This document shows positions 50,416 through 62,869 of a stretch of DNA of 64,000 nt, in pieces (within the stretch, counting starts at the first letter, position 1; every line of letters starts with the position of its first letter). The notes under the pieces were generated by a model, which saw only the letters and a list, made by a program, of their open reading frames with translations, made no database searches and was not told the origin of the DNA. Both the position numbers and the translations under genes were made by a program. This stretch comes from Sarcocystis neurona (taxonomy: Eukaryota > Apicomplexa > Conoidasida > Eucoccidiorida > Sarcocystidae): positions 1,384,895-1,448,894 of the forward strand of contig KL647307.1 in assembly GCA_000727475.1 (NCBI GenBank), given 5' to 3'.

Positions 50416-53004
50416 ACTACTCTGGCAGTTAAACACTCCTCACGCCGCACGGATGCATGGGACAACGGCGTTAGTGTGCAGTGCATATCCACCACCGTTT
50501 GAACTCGCATCGGCGTACCCCTCGGCTCTAAGGGATAGCGCCGTGCAGAACGTGCACCTTTATCCGGCTCAGCTCCATGACGCTAACATGTGTGCTACAA
50601 TGTTCCGGACCTTACCACGTGCGTAATGGGAGTAAAACTAGCAACACAAGGGTTGACTTTTTTATTATTGTGGCCATTGTGCACGGAAAGCGTCCGGGGT
50701 TGCCCTTTTTGCGTTGACCTTTTGTCGTAATACAGCGTAAATTTCGGTCGTAACACGGCGTAAATTTCGGGCGCAGGAACTGCAACTTCTTAACCTTTGC
50801 TGCCGCTTGCGACGCATGCTGTGACGAATAATTTGAGCTGCACACATCCGCGAAATAAGGGAATGCCACGTAGAACGGGGCAGCCCCCGCAACGAATAGA
50901 GGGGCGAACTCATGTAAACAACAGTGCGCAGTAGCGAAGCGCGATATGCATATGCAGAGTGAGCGAAGTCACTTGGTGGAATAAGATCTTTTCCTGTGGG
51001 ATAACAGCAGCCGGGTAAAACAACTTCCTTCGTGTGAAGACCATCCCACTACAGAGCAGCACACTGCCGTCTCCTGTCTGCGAAGATTAACGCCGAAAAG
51101 TGCATTCCTTGCTGGGTATACGGAAAGAGAAGAGGAGTTCAGTTGGACTATAGAAAGTCGTGGAGCGGCTTCAATGGGTGGACGTGTACTCCTTGAGTAC
51201 ACGTCAGTCGACAGGGCAGAGTTAGCATGGATCCTTGTGTCTACAAAGGTATCTACGTACGCAAGTACATTGCTATCCATAATACTGCGTGATTTGCTCG
51301 TCGGTGTGCTGTGATCAACATATAGATGGTGGGACGTGTGTCACCCGCCTTATCTAGTGTCCTCCTTTCTACGTGGAGTCGTCAGATCTACGAGGGCAGG
51401 ACACGCTACGATGCGCCAACATCGGACGCTTCTTTTTATTCCAGTTCCGTGACTGAATTTTTTACGAAGCCGGCAACATCAGGCACAGCAGTTTCGCAAT
51501 TTGACTATGAGACAGGCTGCTCAAACCAAACTTCGGCAGGCCGCGTGGATACTCACGAGTGGTTCTAACCGTCGTTGTAGCCCAGGCTTTGCTGAGAGAA
51601 CGAATGCAAACTGGTAACGGTAGCGTGAGCCTCAGCCAAGATAAGAACAAGCTACAAACAGAAAGATAGGATGGAGCGCCGAAGTGAGATACCATTGAGA
51701 TATGTATACACGGGAAGCGAGGACTGAACGTGTAGTAACCTGTACAGCGGTGGCGGCCAACGACAACTGAACTCGTCCTGCATGCAGTTGCACGCGAGGA
51801 AGATCCAGCACTCGCAGTGCCCGACAGTATCTATCCCAGTACCCACGAATCAGGTGGACAGTGGTAGAGTAAGACAGCTCCACATCGACGGCTGCACTTG
51901 TCAATCACTCTGGTGGCGGTCACCGACTTCGAAATGTAAAAACTCGTAAGCATGGTGCTGGGCAGCGTCTCAATTTGGAATGGATTTCAACCTTCGCTCA
52001 AAAGATTTTACTGGCGCTTCACGACAGGGTTCTATTTTAATGACAGCAGACTGCGCCAGACATTAAATATTAGGTTACACTGGCCGATCACAATGTTGCA
52101 TTGACTGCTGTACAAGGTAAATGAAAAGAAGGGAGACGGACTGCTTAGACGATATATGACGTAGACGGCAGTGCCGCTGTCTTGCATCGTGCTCACCAGC
52201 GCCAAGTGCGTCTGCTTTTTGGAAGTTTTAATAAGCGTACGGACTACCTCGCATTCACTACCGCCAAGTGCCTTTCTTCCCAATGAGTGCTAAAACGAAT
52301 AGACGTTTTAATCATCCGTAGCAAGGTAGACATTCCGGCATCCGCTATAGTTTGTCCTCTGAATTTCAAGAGTTTTGGGGGCGTTTGTTTAGAAAAAGGC
52401 TCATTTCGTAGTCTCCTCCAGAAGATGCAGCACCCGTTCCAGTTTATCGACATGAACCGTGGCCACCTGTCGGCGTGTGTGTTTCGAACGTCGCACACAC
52501 AATGTCTCACTTTTCTTAAAAACGGTGACTCCACTCCAGAAATGTATTCTGATGTAGAACTGGTTAGTTAAACCATACAGGCTTTCCTACATCGGAGTTT
52601 CAGAATATCATCAGCAAGCATGGCATACCCTTCTCACACATATCCCGGACACTGTAAAGTACAAAACATCCTGCCTGCCATGAGGAACTCGCAGGTAATT
52701 GGACAAGAGCTTTCGGAACGTAGACGCGAGAAAGCGTATTTCTGTGTGCACGGGAGTATCAGTGCAGTTTCAGGAACGGACGACTTGCTTACACTGGCTA
52801 GCACATTTTCTGGACTACGTTTCGAGGAGGAGACTACGCAGTAAGCATTTTGGGTTCGGTGCCGTAGTTTCCGGCACAGCCCCACAACAGTAGTAATAAC
52901 ACGCTTTAGTATCCAACTCAAGGATCATGGATGAAGGGCTGCACGCGGATACACGGAGGACTACAGCCCTACAGAAGACAGTCGGTTAAGCTTGATTAAG
53001 TCGT

Positions 53005-53537
53005 GTGGGCTGTCGGGGTGATCCTAAACAGTTCTTCAACAATGCGCAGAAACGAGCAAGCGTGGAGAGGATTATCGATTCTGGAGCCACACTCACTATT
53101 ACAAAGTTGGCGCATTTAACCGACTTGTCTCGAACGTCGGCCAGGAATCTAATATGCCGGCGACATCCGAACATCGGGAAAGAACCACCTCACCACACAT
53201 TCTACCGTTTTTCACTGTGTCAGTCTATTCGAATGGAGTTCGCAGACAAATATTTTGTGCACTATATTAGCGCACTGGGGGACATGATCTAAAAACACAA
53301 CTTTGTTGCAGTCAGTCTTGTACTGTGGAGCACAGTGGTCCTTTTTGCACACGCACTTTTCCTTACTGATGTTCATCAAATGAGGAGTGGGTCTCTTGTT
53401 ACGAGCGGTCCCGTGTGTCCTGAAGGCCGCGTTTACGTTCTTCCACCCATTCATCACACAAATGGAACCGACCAGGCTGCTTTTAAACTCCGTGAAAGGG
53501 GCAATTCTCTTGTTGTGTGGAACGGCTCAGCGCCGCG
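53005..53537 (+). pseudogene. Possible broken Tc1/mariner-type transposase remnant
   Basis: The first frame (53005-53292) reads QKRASVERIIDSGATLTITK, then LAHLTDLSRTSARNLICRR, which looks like the paired helix-turn-helix of Tc1/mariner transposases. It ends with IRMEFADKYFVHY, comparable with the R-FA-KY segment before the catalytic core. After a TAA the frame shifts and continues with VVLFAHALFLTDVHQMRSG and later RERGNSLVVWNGSA, where the family usually has an F-DE-F segment and a VMVWG segment. No catalytic DNA or ND motif, no inverted repeats and no intact frame are seen. The match is by eye; a chance resemblance is possible. Confidence 0.35.
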
Positions 53538-53680
53538 GCTAACACCACCACCCCCTCCACCAAGACGCGGACATCTAAATGCGTCCCGTCCCGCATCGCC
53601 CCGCGACCTTGCTTACCACGAGCACTGTGCTGCTCCAAAGGTGTTGTCAGAAAAAAACTTTTGCAAAAACACTGGAATGA

Positions 53681-53904
53681 CGAAAAAGCATTTTGCTGAG
53701 GAGGTGCGTATAAATGCAACTTCGCATCCCTGTGCGCCTCTTTCTGCGTCGAAATATTTCTGGGAGCGTGTGTGTATCAGGGCAGCAGCTAGCGAAAAAG
53801 CATTTTGCTGAGGAGGTGCGTATAAATGCAACTTCGCATCCCTGTGCGCCTCTTTCTGCGTCGAAATATTTCTGGGAGCGTGTGTGTATCAGGGCAGCAG
53901 CTAG
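53681..53904 (+). repeat. Perfect 112-bp tandem duplication upstream of H2A.X
   Basis: Bases 53681-53792 are repeated exactly at 53793-53904. The unit begins CGAAAAAGCATTTTGCTGAG, includes GGTGCGTATAAATGCAACTT and ends GCAGCAGCTAG. The second copy ends 60 bp before the H2A.X ATG, so the pair should lie in the promoter or 5' UTR. Confidence 0.96.
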
Positions 53905-53964
53905 CCGGCGACGTAATCGTGCCCCCCCAAGACGCAAGATTCATCCTTTGCGGAGCTGGTCAAG

Positions 53965-54381
53965 ATGTCTGCGAAAGGCACAGGCGGTCGTAAGAAGCAG
54001 GCCACTGGAGGGAAGAAGAATGTTTCCCGGTCAGCAAAGGCTGGTCTGCAGTTTCCCGTGGGAAGAGTGGGCCGTTATTTAAAGAAGGGCCGGTACGCGA
54101 AACGTACAGGAGTGGGTGCCCCAGTGTACTTGGCGGCGGTTCTTGAGTACTTGTGCGCAGAAGTCCTGGAGTTGGCAGGCAACGCCGCGAAGGAACAGAA
54201 GAAATCCAGAATAATACCCCGCCACATCCAGGTAGCAGTGAGGAACGATGAAGAACTCAGTAAACTCTTCTCTGGGACCACCATCGCCAGTGGGGGGGTC
54301 CTGCCGCACGTTCACGCGGTACTCCTCCCGAAAAGTGCGCGGAACAAAATGAAGCCCGGCCCTGTATCCCAGGAATTTTGA
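53965..54381 (+). CDS. H2AX: Histone H2A.X, single exon
   Basis: This is an H2A-family core histone that packs nucleosomes with H2B. The uninterrupted 138-residue frame has a basic N-tail, [13 protein letters not shown] (about 28-40), the central histone-fold helix [32 protein letters not shown] and the docking segment [14 protein letters not shown]. It ends GPVSQEF. SQ followed by an acidic and an aromatic/hydrophobic residue is the H2A.X mark; Ser135 would be phosphorylated by ATM-like kinases at DNA breaks. This, not H2A.Z, fits the short docking domain. It lacks introns, unlike the other genes here. A perfect 112-bp duplication lies directly upstream. The start is the only ATG with the full N-tail. 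Confidence 0.97.
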   Translation: MSAKGTGGRKKQATGGKKNVSRSAKAGLQFPVGRVGRYLKKGRYAKRTGVGAPVYLAAVLEYLCAEVLELAGNAAKEQKKSRIIPRHIQVAVRNDEELSKLFSGTTIASGGVLPHVHAVLLPKSARNKMKPGPVSQEF

Positions 54382-57300
54382 AGTGCTTACTAGCCGCTGA
54401 AAAGGAGTTGTCGCAACCAGTGTGTAGCACAGTTTTGGATGTGATGGGGTGCGAGCGATGTGCAACGTCGGAAAACTGCGAAATGATTCCGATGCACAAG
54501 TGAAACTGATGTGCTACAAAGCCGTTCGGTTGTTTCGCACCTAGTCAAACATGTGTTTTCCACTGTGAAATGCTCGTCGGAGCCACGGAGCGGAGTATAT
54601 TGAAGAGAAGGGCTTCTGGAGTAACAGCGCAGCGTTCTGAATGCACTACCCGGGCCCTATGATAGGGTGTGTGTTTGTGGTGGTTGTCCGTCGTTACATG
54701 GGGAAAAAAGGGCTACTTTCTCTCCAAGCGTAGTGAGAGGAGGAGGGAGCCGGAATAGAGGGACGTGGGAGACAGAAAGCCATTGTATTAGGCTTCACTA
54801 GAAGCCACCAGTGTAACATGACATCCACGAAGCAAACGTGGATGTTATGGGAGGCGGCTTGAGGCAGATCCTTCGTCACGTGCACACTCGTTAGCATCAA
54901 CTGGGTGGTAGGGCTGTTTATATGTTGTGCTGTTGGTGCGACTACTGGTACACCCAAAGCTAATAGCAGCGTTCTACGTATCGATGCACAAGACCTTACC
55001 TGCACGCGTGTATATATCTATCTATCTATATATATATGAGAATGCTGCAGTGCCATCGCTCTAGTGTGGCGACAGCGCAGAGAGAGCACCTGATAGCTTC
55101 ACGAGCTTCAAGCGGTGTAGTACTCGTAATTCCAGAGTGAATCATGGACACGCTCACCATTCACCGCCACAAGTTTCGCGTTACCTATCGCCCACATAGT
55201 CAACTTTGCGATATTTGTCACTACTTCTTCCAGACGGTATTCTGCAGAAAGCCATCAACACAGTAAGGAAGTTTGTCCTGCAGGAATGTCTCCCCCCCAT
55301 CCAATACGCGAGATTCAATTAGTGTAAGGAGGTGATCAGCGGAATAATGTACACCGACCACGTACAACTATTTTGATGTGCAGCGAGTCGCTGGAGCAGT
55401 AGTAGTAGCTCTTTACATTCGCAGTTGTACAGAAATCACACTTAAAGTAGAAAGGCAGCAGCAGCGTGAATGCTAAAGCTAAACACGATGCAAGTGACAA
55501 GCTGTTGAACTACATTAGAAGCGAATGCACTCCCTTGGCTCAATGTATACGTGGAAGAACGTGTGCACGTGCCCACAGAGACATGAGTGTGTATTCACTG
55601 GGAATGCACAGCAACTGTATAGACGTTCTTTCGTCCTGCTCCCACCCTGCGTAAATTCGTGTACTGCCGTGAACGACAGCTCCTCCACTTTGAGCGGCCG
55701 TCCAGCCGCGCAAGATCTGACCCGGCCGAGTCACAACAGCTTTCAGTAGAACTCGCTCTGAAGAGCACGCAATAGAAACACTTGTCCTCTGGATCCTGCG
55801 CAGAAGCGAGATCACAGATCAAGAACACCTTTGTAGACACTAGCTCCTCCATAAATGCTTAGGGAGGTCGACGAACACGCGGATCGGAACAGAGATAGCC
55901 TTACAAACACTGCGTGAAACTTCTATTTGCCTGTAACGCTGCTGGTATTACAGTAGAAAATACAGGAGCGTCGAGGACAAAAACAAGACGGAAACGGAGG
56001 TAGAAACCTCGTGCGAGGGATAAAAATGACAGCATCGGATCGCTGATTCCTGCGTCACATAGTAGGGAGTATCAAGTTCACACTCTTCTATATTAGTCTA
56101 GGTATCTTACGTGACCCCAGGTACACGTAAAAAGAAAAGAACGCGTTCCGCCCCTTGCATTAGCGGCTGTACTGAAGTCGAGTACAGGAGCGCGAGTTTG
56201 TTTTTGCACACGTACTAGATGTGAGTAGGTGGGTGATCGAGCTACCCTTGCACGTCAGTCAGCTGCACTGCTCATTCACCAGTGGTAACGAGATGACTAT
56301 CGAAATGACAGTCGCTTGCAGCCGTTTGCACCAGCGAACATCAACGCGGATTTCACCGCTTTTCTTCTCGTCTAACTAGCATGCAATTGGCCAATCAACG
56401 AACTGACACGCCTGCTGCCCAGTCTGGTTGCATGGCTATCGCACGTGACAACGGCCGAACACATACCCAGACATAAGTGATACTCAGACACACACACCCA
56501 TCTGCAACGGTGCAGACTACACCTGCGTACACGTGCACTAGTCGCCACGGATAACATACGTGGAGCATAACGGAACCAAGTCACGAATTGCTTTCTTCCT
56601 GCCGCACGCAGCAAACCAAGCAGCATCCCAGCACACTTTTCACTGTCCACCGGCTGTGTAAAAACTGATGTCTGTGCTCATCTGTTCTTTGCAAGACGTT
56701 GAACAGAGATGTTATGCGGCCCCCACCAGAGGTGCGCAAGTGCAGCCGGGGGGCTTTACATCCACGCCGGAGATAAGTAAGAGACAATCACGTAGACGGC
56801 TGACACGCGCTCACGAACGATCAGGTGCACTTCCTTTCCAGTAAAGTTATCAAACTCAACTTTTTGAGTGATGCTGTAAACCGCGTGCAGTTGTTCAAGC
56901 GTCCAAGTTGAACGCGTGGCCACTTCTGCCGTGCAGCGAAGTAGAAAACGTTCAAGACATTCCAAAAGCACCTTGTCGTTCACAGCGCCTACTTCGCACA
57001 CAAAGTGCCTGTACTCGCTTCATTAAGTTTCGGCAGCGTCCACGCAGCGATGTGCATATACGGAATTCCGGCCCTTGGTTCCTTGTACGGCGTCGACTCA
57101 ATACGTCTACGTTTTGCACATAGGTCGAATGACTTTTTTCCACGCGGACGAACGGAGACGCGTGACCTTGCAAAAAAGTCGAAGACAAATGTAGAAGTCC
57201 ATATTGACGTTGTCAACGACGACCAGATCAACATCCCTCCTCCTCCATTCTTACATGCGTATTTACGTCAGTTTGAAACCAGACAGTCTCCGTTTCTCCT

Positions 57301-57522
57301 TGTAGTCACAGGAACACGCAGGTACCAAAATTGTTGACAGGTAAGCTTCTTCAGTTCAGGCAGCTTTTCATGAGTGGTTTCTCCGCTTTTTTTTGGTCCG
57401 TAACTTGGCCTTCCGCAGCAGCTGCAGGTCCTCAGGGTCAGCCTGGCTCTAAATTGTTGTGGGTCAAGAGTGTCTAAGCACTTTGCAGTTGAAGCGTACG
57501 CAAGCAAACACCAGTTGACCTC
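54382..57522. other. Intergenic region between convergent H2A.X and aminopeptidase P
   Basis: Both genes point into this stretch. No conserved gene is recognised. A minus-strand frame at 56756-57001 is the best coding candidate and is listed separately. A short TA/CTAT run lies at about 55010-55038. Confidence 0.45.
56756..57001 (-). CDS. Possible C-terminal exon of an unidentified gene
   Basis: After an AG at a plausible acceptor, the frame encodes about 77 residues of amphipathic, protein-like sequence: DKVLLECLERFLLRC, STWTLEQLHAVYSI, VEFDNFTGKEVHLIVRERVS, then a hydrophobic VYVIVSYLSPAW and TAA. The composition is unlike the repeat-derived frames around it. I cannot name a family, and no partner exon upstream on the minus strand is convincing. 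It lies just past the end of aminopeptidase P on the same strand, so it would belong to a separate gene. Confidence 0.25.
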   Translation of the reverse strand: MCEVGAVNDKVLLECLERFLLRCTAEVATRSTWTLEQLHAVYSITQKVEFDNFTGKEVHLIVRERVSAVYVIVSYLSPAWM

Positions 57523-60500
57523 TTAATTCGCAACGAGCGGCTCCGTCGCAGCTCTCAGCCACCGAAGCGTCTCTTCAGCGCTGGGCACGTTGACACAAAA
57601 GCCTTCCACTCCCTCCACACGAACGGACATCTGTTTGGTGCATGCGCCTGCCTCTTCCTTCAAACGCGGGGAAAGTTTCTCCCACACTTGAGCGTGATAG
57701 TTGTTTAGCCACTCGAGCTCCTAACGCAGGCGCCCAAGCACAGTCGGAAGACGACACATGGTTGATCAAAAAGACGACCAGCAGCACGCAGCGTACATTC
57801 TGTTTAGACTCACGGGGTTTCAAGATCTCTTTCCGCCTCCTTGAGCGACACAAGTAAAATTACGAATTCTCTGAAAATTTCCGAAGTGCACACACCGACT
57901 TTACCAGATGCATCCTGCTGTCTACTAAGACGCAGGAGACGTCCCTTGAATGTTCCAACGACTGCGCGCACCCAACAGTGGTGTCGCCTTTAGTTTCGCC
58001 TTAGTGTAGGCGACAGTGGAAAAAAACCCACAGTGGGGAGAGAATTCTCCACTACTCTATTCAGTTCTGTTTGGATGCGCACGCACTAATTATATTTGGA
58101 TATCTGCATCGAAAACATAGGAAGTTCAATAGAGCACGGGCTCGTTTCCTCTTTTCGTGCACGAAAAACGCAGATCCTGCTTCGACAACCACACACGCAC
58201 CGCTTTTCCACTACGTCCTTATTGAAGGCGCGAAAACCCGTCTTCCGGCAACGAGAAGAGGAAAAATACCGTCGGCTATTCACTGCCACTCTCACGCAGG
58301 CCCGACCAGCGGTGTGTTCCGCTTTTTCAAAAAGTCTCCTTACCACCTCTATATATCTACAACTACCGCAATGCAGCACGACTACGAAATCTCACGTCAA
58401 ACTGAACAACCACCTACCACTGACATAAGAAAGTCAGTAGCGACCACGACAGCACCGTCATTTTATGCCTGCCTGTCTTCTCAGAACAGCGGAACAACTC
58501 GGAATAGCCCCTTTCGTACTACAGTCTCTTCCTCTGAAAAATACGAATGTTGGTAGAGGGGACTGCAATTGGCAAGCACCGTTCTCTTCCACTGCGCAGC
58601 GGTGTCTTTTGGGTCAGCAAAAAACTCAAAACGCAAGGTAACAAGCGTGGCGAAAATACAAATGTAGACACATACACACATGTAACACATACATATATGT
58701 ATACATACATATATCCGCATATACATACATGAGCTACTCACGATACAGACAGCGTTCCACCCAGACACAGTCCATGGTGACAAGAACGGCGCTTTTTCGG
58801 TGAGACAAGAGGTCGTTGTGAAATGACTTGACAGATTCACAGGTGGTCTACCCTTACAGAAAGCGAGCATACTTTTCCTACAAGAAGCTACGTGGACTAC
58901 GCAGCGTGTGCCCCTTTAAGCGGACGTCCAGGTGTGTACAACACTTCATAGGAAAGACGTACCTCTTTAGTGAGCAACGAAGGTATAATGAACTTCTTTT
59001 GAATAGGAACCATCGTGAGCTGCTCGAACTGGAAAAACTTTGTATCTTTGAATGTCTCCCCGCTAGGCGCCCTGCAGCAGGTTGCAGAAGCAACAGGAAG
59101 AACGCATCGGTGCAGCAGCGGCACGAGCAGCAGCAATTCAGCAGTACGACAGCAGTAACCCAGCGCCCTACCGCAGCGGTGGAGCACAGGCGCGCAGCTG
59201 CAGCACCAGCGCAACAGGGACGCAAAGGGAACAGCAGCACCACCAACAGTGCGTCAAAGAGTACCCCAGGCCCAGCAGCATCTGAGTCTCAACGTAGGAG
59301 GAAGATAAGCAGCGGCAGCAGCAGTAGTAATGTATTACCAACGCAAGCGCAGCGGCAGCTCACTACTGAAGTCTCTCCTTGCTGCCATCCCTACTCAAGA
59401 ACACACCCGACGCAACTACTTGCTCCACCTTTTTTGCCGCACGCTACTCCACCCTGAGACAGCAAGCAGCACGAGACGCACGGAGCCCTTTTCTCGCCAG
59501 GGCTGCGGGGCCCCAGACGGCGGGTCCACACAAACTTGCAGAGTGGACGAGAAATCCACTCGACTCCACCTGCAGCAAAGTCGTAACTACGACGAAGTTG
59601 CAGTCCGCATGTAGGAACTTCTACAAATGCAGTTGACTGCAGCGAAACAAAGGCAAATCGCAACTCAGCAGAAAGACCCTGTGCAGAGGTGTGTCCAAAA
59701 AGAAGCGAGGCGTTTCGTTATAGCCAACAGTCTCCCGCAGGCTGCAGCTCTCCCTTTATGCGTTCACTGTACAATCCACAGATGACGTGTCGCCCTGTAA
59801 GTACTAGTCCCACTACCGAATGAACGAAAAGGTCTCACTCCTTGCGTCCTCGCTGTGCAGGAATGGTCCTGCAGACTACAGATACATGCGTATGTGTTTG
59901 TGTCTCGTCACATGCCGCGGAAGACCCCACTTTGGAGGAAAGCGTAAAGCGTGCACCCTGTCAACAGAGCACGAAGCGACTGTGCCACACCCTCTGCCGC
60001 AGCGTGTCCACACAGCCTTTCGTGCACTACCTTACGTGATGACGGGTGGGTATAGATCACATGCATATACACATAATAGACATATCTGTACATCTCTCTC
60101 TCTCCCTATACACACATTCACGGTGATGGATGGACAACCTGGGCTCAATAACAAGTACGGGTCCCTGCAACGCTGAGCACTGGGTTACTCACACAGAAGT
60201 CAACGGAGAGACCCGCCAACAAAGAGGCAAGCGCAGGAGTGCCACTAGCTTGTTTCGACTAGGTGGGTGCCAACGGAACGCAGGCGAAGGCGTCCCCAAC
60301 ACGTGGGACTGCGAAACGTGTGAGGGACGGGGAAAAAGAGAACAACCGGCTGATCACCCGACTCGCAACGACAAAAACAGGTGTTAGAGGAAAGAAATTC
60401 GCGTGAACCAAATAAGCAAGCACACATTCACCTCATAGTCTTTCACCCAAAGAAGAAGACTCAGGCAGCAATTTGTTTTTACCTCTTTACAAAAGCCAAA

Positions 60501-62869
60501 TTTTCAATGCGAATGCCAAAGGCGTCCTGCACGTAGTATCCCGGCTCAATCGACAGCACGTTGCCCTCGTCCAGTTCCGCCTCTGCGGCTTGACTCTGAT
60601 GATCACCGCAAGTGTATGCAGCCGTCTCCGCACGTGCATATATGGGCGTTGTAGCTATACCATTCTACCTCCCTATTTTACACCAGAAGAGAGTTCTGCA
60701 TACATACACGCCTTACCTCCAGACAGTCTATCTACAGTGGAAAAGAGTTGCACCTGTACTTTCATCCACACCAAATACACAGATGCATATATACATACAC
60801 AAGCCCGGCGAGGGCAGTGGTCAGCAACACGAGGGGATGACCTTTTGCTTATCTGTCGCAAGATACGCAGGTCTTCTCGCAGGATCTACAACCACCGTCG
60901 CCGCTTGCATGCACAGGTACGCTTGGGAGCGGAAGGCGAGACGCCACATGCCCAGCAAAGACCCACACAAGCAGGAACGACGAAGATATAGACACAAGAA
61001 GCGTGTCGCGGGCTCTTGCACTTCCACTGGCATTGCTAATCAAAGGCGGCGGTAATTTCTCTCCCTGACAAAGGCAACTCGTGATACACAGTCTGCAAGA
61101 GGATCCGGCTGTCGCTTTTCCGACACATTGACAAACCATCCAACCTCACACATTCTGCCTTTGAAAAGACAACGCAGCATTTCCCCCCTCGCCGCGTTTC
61201 CTCTCTTTTTTCTTTCTTGAGTTGCTACTGAGGCACGCACTACCGCTTCCTTAAAAGTGATTCTGAAGTATAACTTTTCTTCCGAGGTCTCGATTCTCAC
61301 TTTTCTCCTGCGGGCCTCGTGACGCTCGCACACAGTCGCCGAGACTATTAAGATAGCCAGCTTGACATTCTTCCGCACTGTCATCAAGAGACACATCCTT
61401 CTCCCATGCTCCTGTGTGATATCTAGCAGGACCACATATATATACACATACGTATATCTTTTCCTTTTTGTTCTCATGTTCGCTTCTCTTTTCCCTTTCC
61501 TCTTCGCCTTCTTTCAGTCTCTTTCTTCCTTGCATCTCTTCCCTCTGCGACAGTCCCCGTCGTTTTTTCTCTGCCTTATTCTCCTGATAATTCTTCGCTT
61601 TTCTTTCTTCTCTTTTTTCTCCTCTTCCATCCTCTGCTCTTCCGAGACGTTTTTCTCTCTCAGCGATGGAAGCCGGACGACGCCTTAAACTGGCGTGGAC
61701 CGGAGCGCATGACAGCTCCCTCCTGAGAGCAAACCCGCTGCGTCGTCCTCGTAGGCCACTGCTTCTCGGCTGCCTCTGGCAGCCCTAGCGCGCTCTCCTG
61801 CTAATACGCGTGTTTCTTTTATAAATTCTCCTTCTCTATATCCTGGGACTGACGTGACTCTTGCTTTCCGCTTTCTCCTTTCTCTCGTTAAAGTAGGCAC
61901 TCACCAGGAGACGCGGGGAGATGCCGATGGGGCCTTCGTGGACGTTCAGCAGCGACCCCACGCCGTGGCCTGTGCCTGCAGCGCGCGTACACAAAAGGCC
62001 AAGATATTGAAGAGGAGAGGGAAGCAGACGGGAACAGAAAAGAAAGCGGCGAGACGGAAAATGAGGAAGACGAAGTAGGGAGAGGAAACAGGAGGATGCA
62101 CGCGTGTGCACAAGAAGATTGAATGCATGCAGAAATGAGAGCAGGAAGGAAGAAGCTGGAAGCAACGTTGAGACCAAAACGAATAAATGGACGTGCGGAG
62201 TCACTCAGGCAGAGAGAAATAGACGCCGCCAAGACAGTCCCTCCGTCTGCGGGTCTCCGTCTACAAATATACGCTTCTCTGCCTTCCCCTGCCGGCATCG
62301 GTACCCTGTCGTTGCATAGGAGATGCACACACCTGCTCAAACAGAAAAAGCTGCTTTTGTTGTACACCTCGGCAGTTCGTGAGGATTCGACTTGCAGTAC
62401 AGACACATGACGAAAGGGAAGGTGGAAATTGTTAACGGGACGTGTGCGTGCAGTGTGTGTCGCAGCACACTCGCGCACAGCTTGCGATGTTCGTACATTT
62501 CGCCGTGCGGTGTACGTACACAGCACAGAAACAACGCGTCGTAAGAGGCTAACAAGAGCAGCAGAAATCGCTGCTGCGGCAGTGTCGCCACAGGAAAAAG
62601 AGTTGTTGTAGCGGGAGCAGGAGGAACAAGAACAGCAGCAGGCGTCGCGAGAGCAGCAGCAGTAACAGGAACAGCAGCAGAAATCACACCAGCAGTAGTA
62701 GTAAAAGGAACAGCAGCAGCAGTCCTGGTAACAGCAGCAGCAGTACAGATTGGTGCTTACCATGTCTGTAGTCTACACCGCAGGCCCAGAGATGCTGACG
62801 GGCGAGGGCGTCCAACTGCGGGCCTCGGGTGCCCTGCGGAAATGACTGTCTAGATAAAGCAATGAAACC
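57523..62869 (-). CDS. APP: Aminopeptidase P (X-prolyl aminopeptidase), C-terminal part, 5 exons
   Basis: Aminopeptidase P is an M24B metallopeptidase that removes an N-terminal residue linked to proline; in Apicomplexa it helps digest peptides. Exons on the minus strand, 5' to 3': 62761-62869, 61905-61975, 60483-60595, 58963-59071, 57523-57720. They join in frame and give 199 C-terminal residues ending in TAA. The first exon has FPQGTRGPQLDALARQ and ends HG. The next has TGHGVGSLLNVHEGP, with the metal-binding His. The third has SIEPGYY and FGIRIEN, with the two metal-binding Glu. The fourth has QFEQLTMVPIQKKF and the last ELEWLNNYHAQVWEKL. The first listed exon enters in phase 0. The preceding part, with the two metal-binding Asp, is not found up to the window end, so the gene is 5'-incomplete here. 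Confidence 0.95.
61440..61690 (+). repeat. Pyrimidine-rich tract in an aminopeptidase P intron
   Basis: This stretch is almost all C and T on the plus strand (CTTTTCCCTTTCCTCTTC-like), thus a purine tract in the minus-strand transcript. It lies in the intron between 60596 and 61904. The 108-codon frame across it is Phe/Leu/Ser low-complexity sequence. Confidence 0.8.
62560..62760 (+). repeat. CAG/CAGGA-rich tract in an aminopeptidase P intron
   Basis: Degenerate CAGCAG and GGAACAG units run up to the splice donor at 62755-62760. The Cys/Leu-rich minus-strand frames over it are repeat translations. Confidence 0.8.

Larger units (their letters stand above)
46417..53004. other. Intergenic region, eL8 promoter side to the transposase relic
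   Basis: The eL8 promoter should lie at the left end. Elsewhere I see no conserved exon in 6.5 kb. Content: a (TA)n run at 47890-47911, a TGCATGCG box at 47156-47163, and three diverged tandem copies of about 93 bp at 50137-50415. Open frames of up to 141 codons near 48.3-49.1 kb resemble no family I know. Confidence 0.45.

Noticed and set aside
58071..59457. Plus-strand frames of 161 and 209 codons across the aminopeptidase P region
   Set aside because: The second overlaps a confirmed exon on the other strand and then follows CAG-type repeats; the first lies in an intron and resembles nothing.
60430..60482. Possible tiny aminopeptidase P exon reading WVKDYE
   Set aside because: It would need an intron of about 23 nt. 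Joining 60483 directly to 59071 gives FVKRAPSGETFKDTKFF, which fits the family and keeps the frame.
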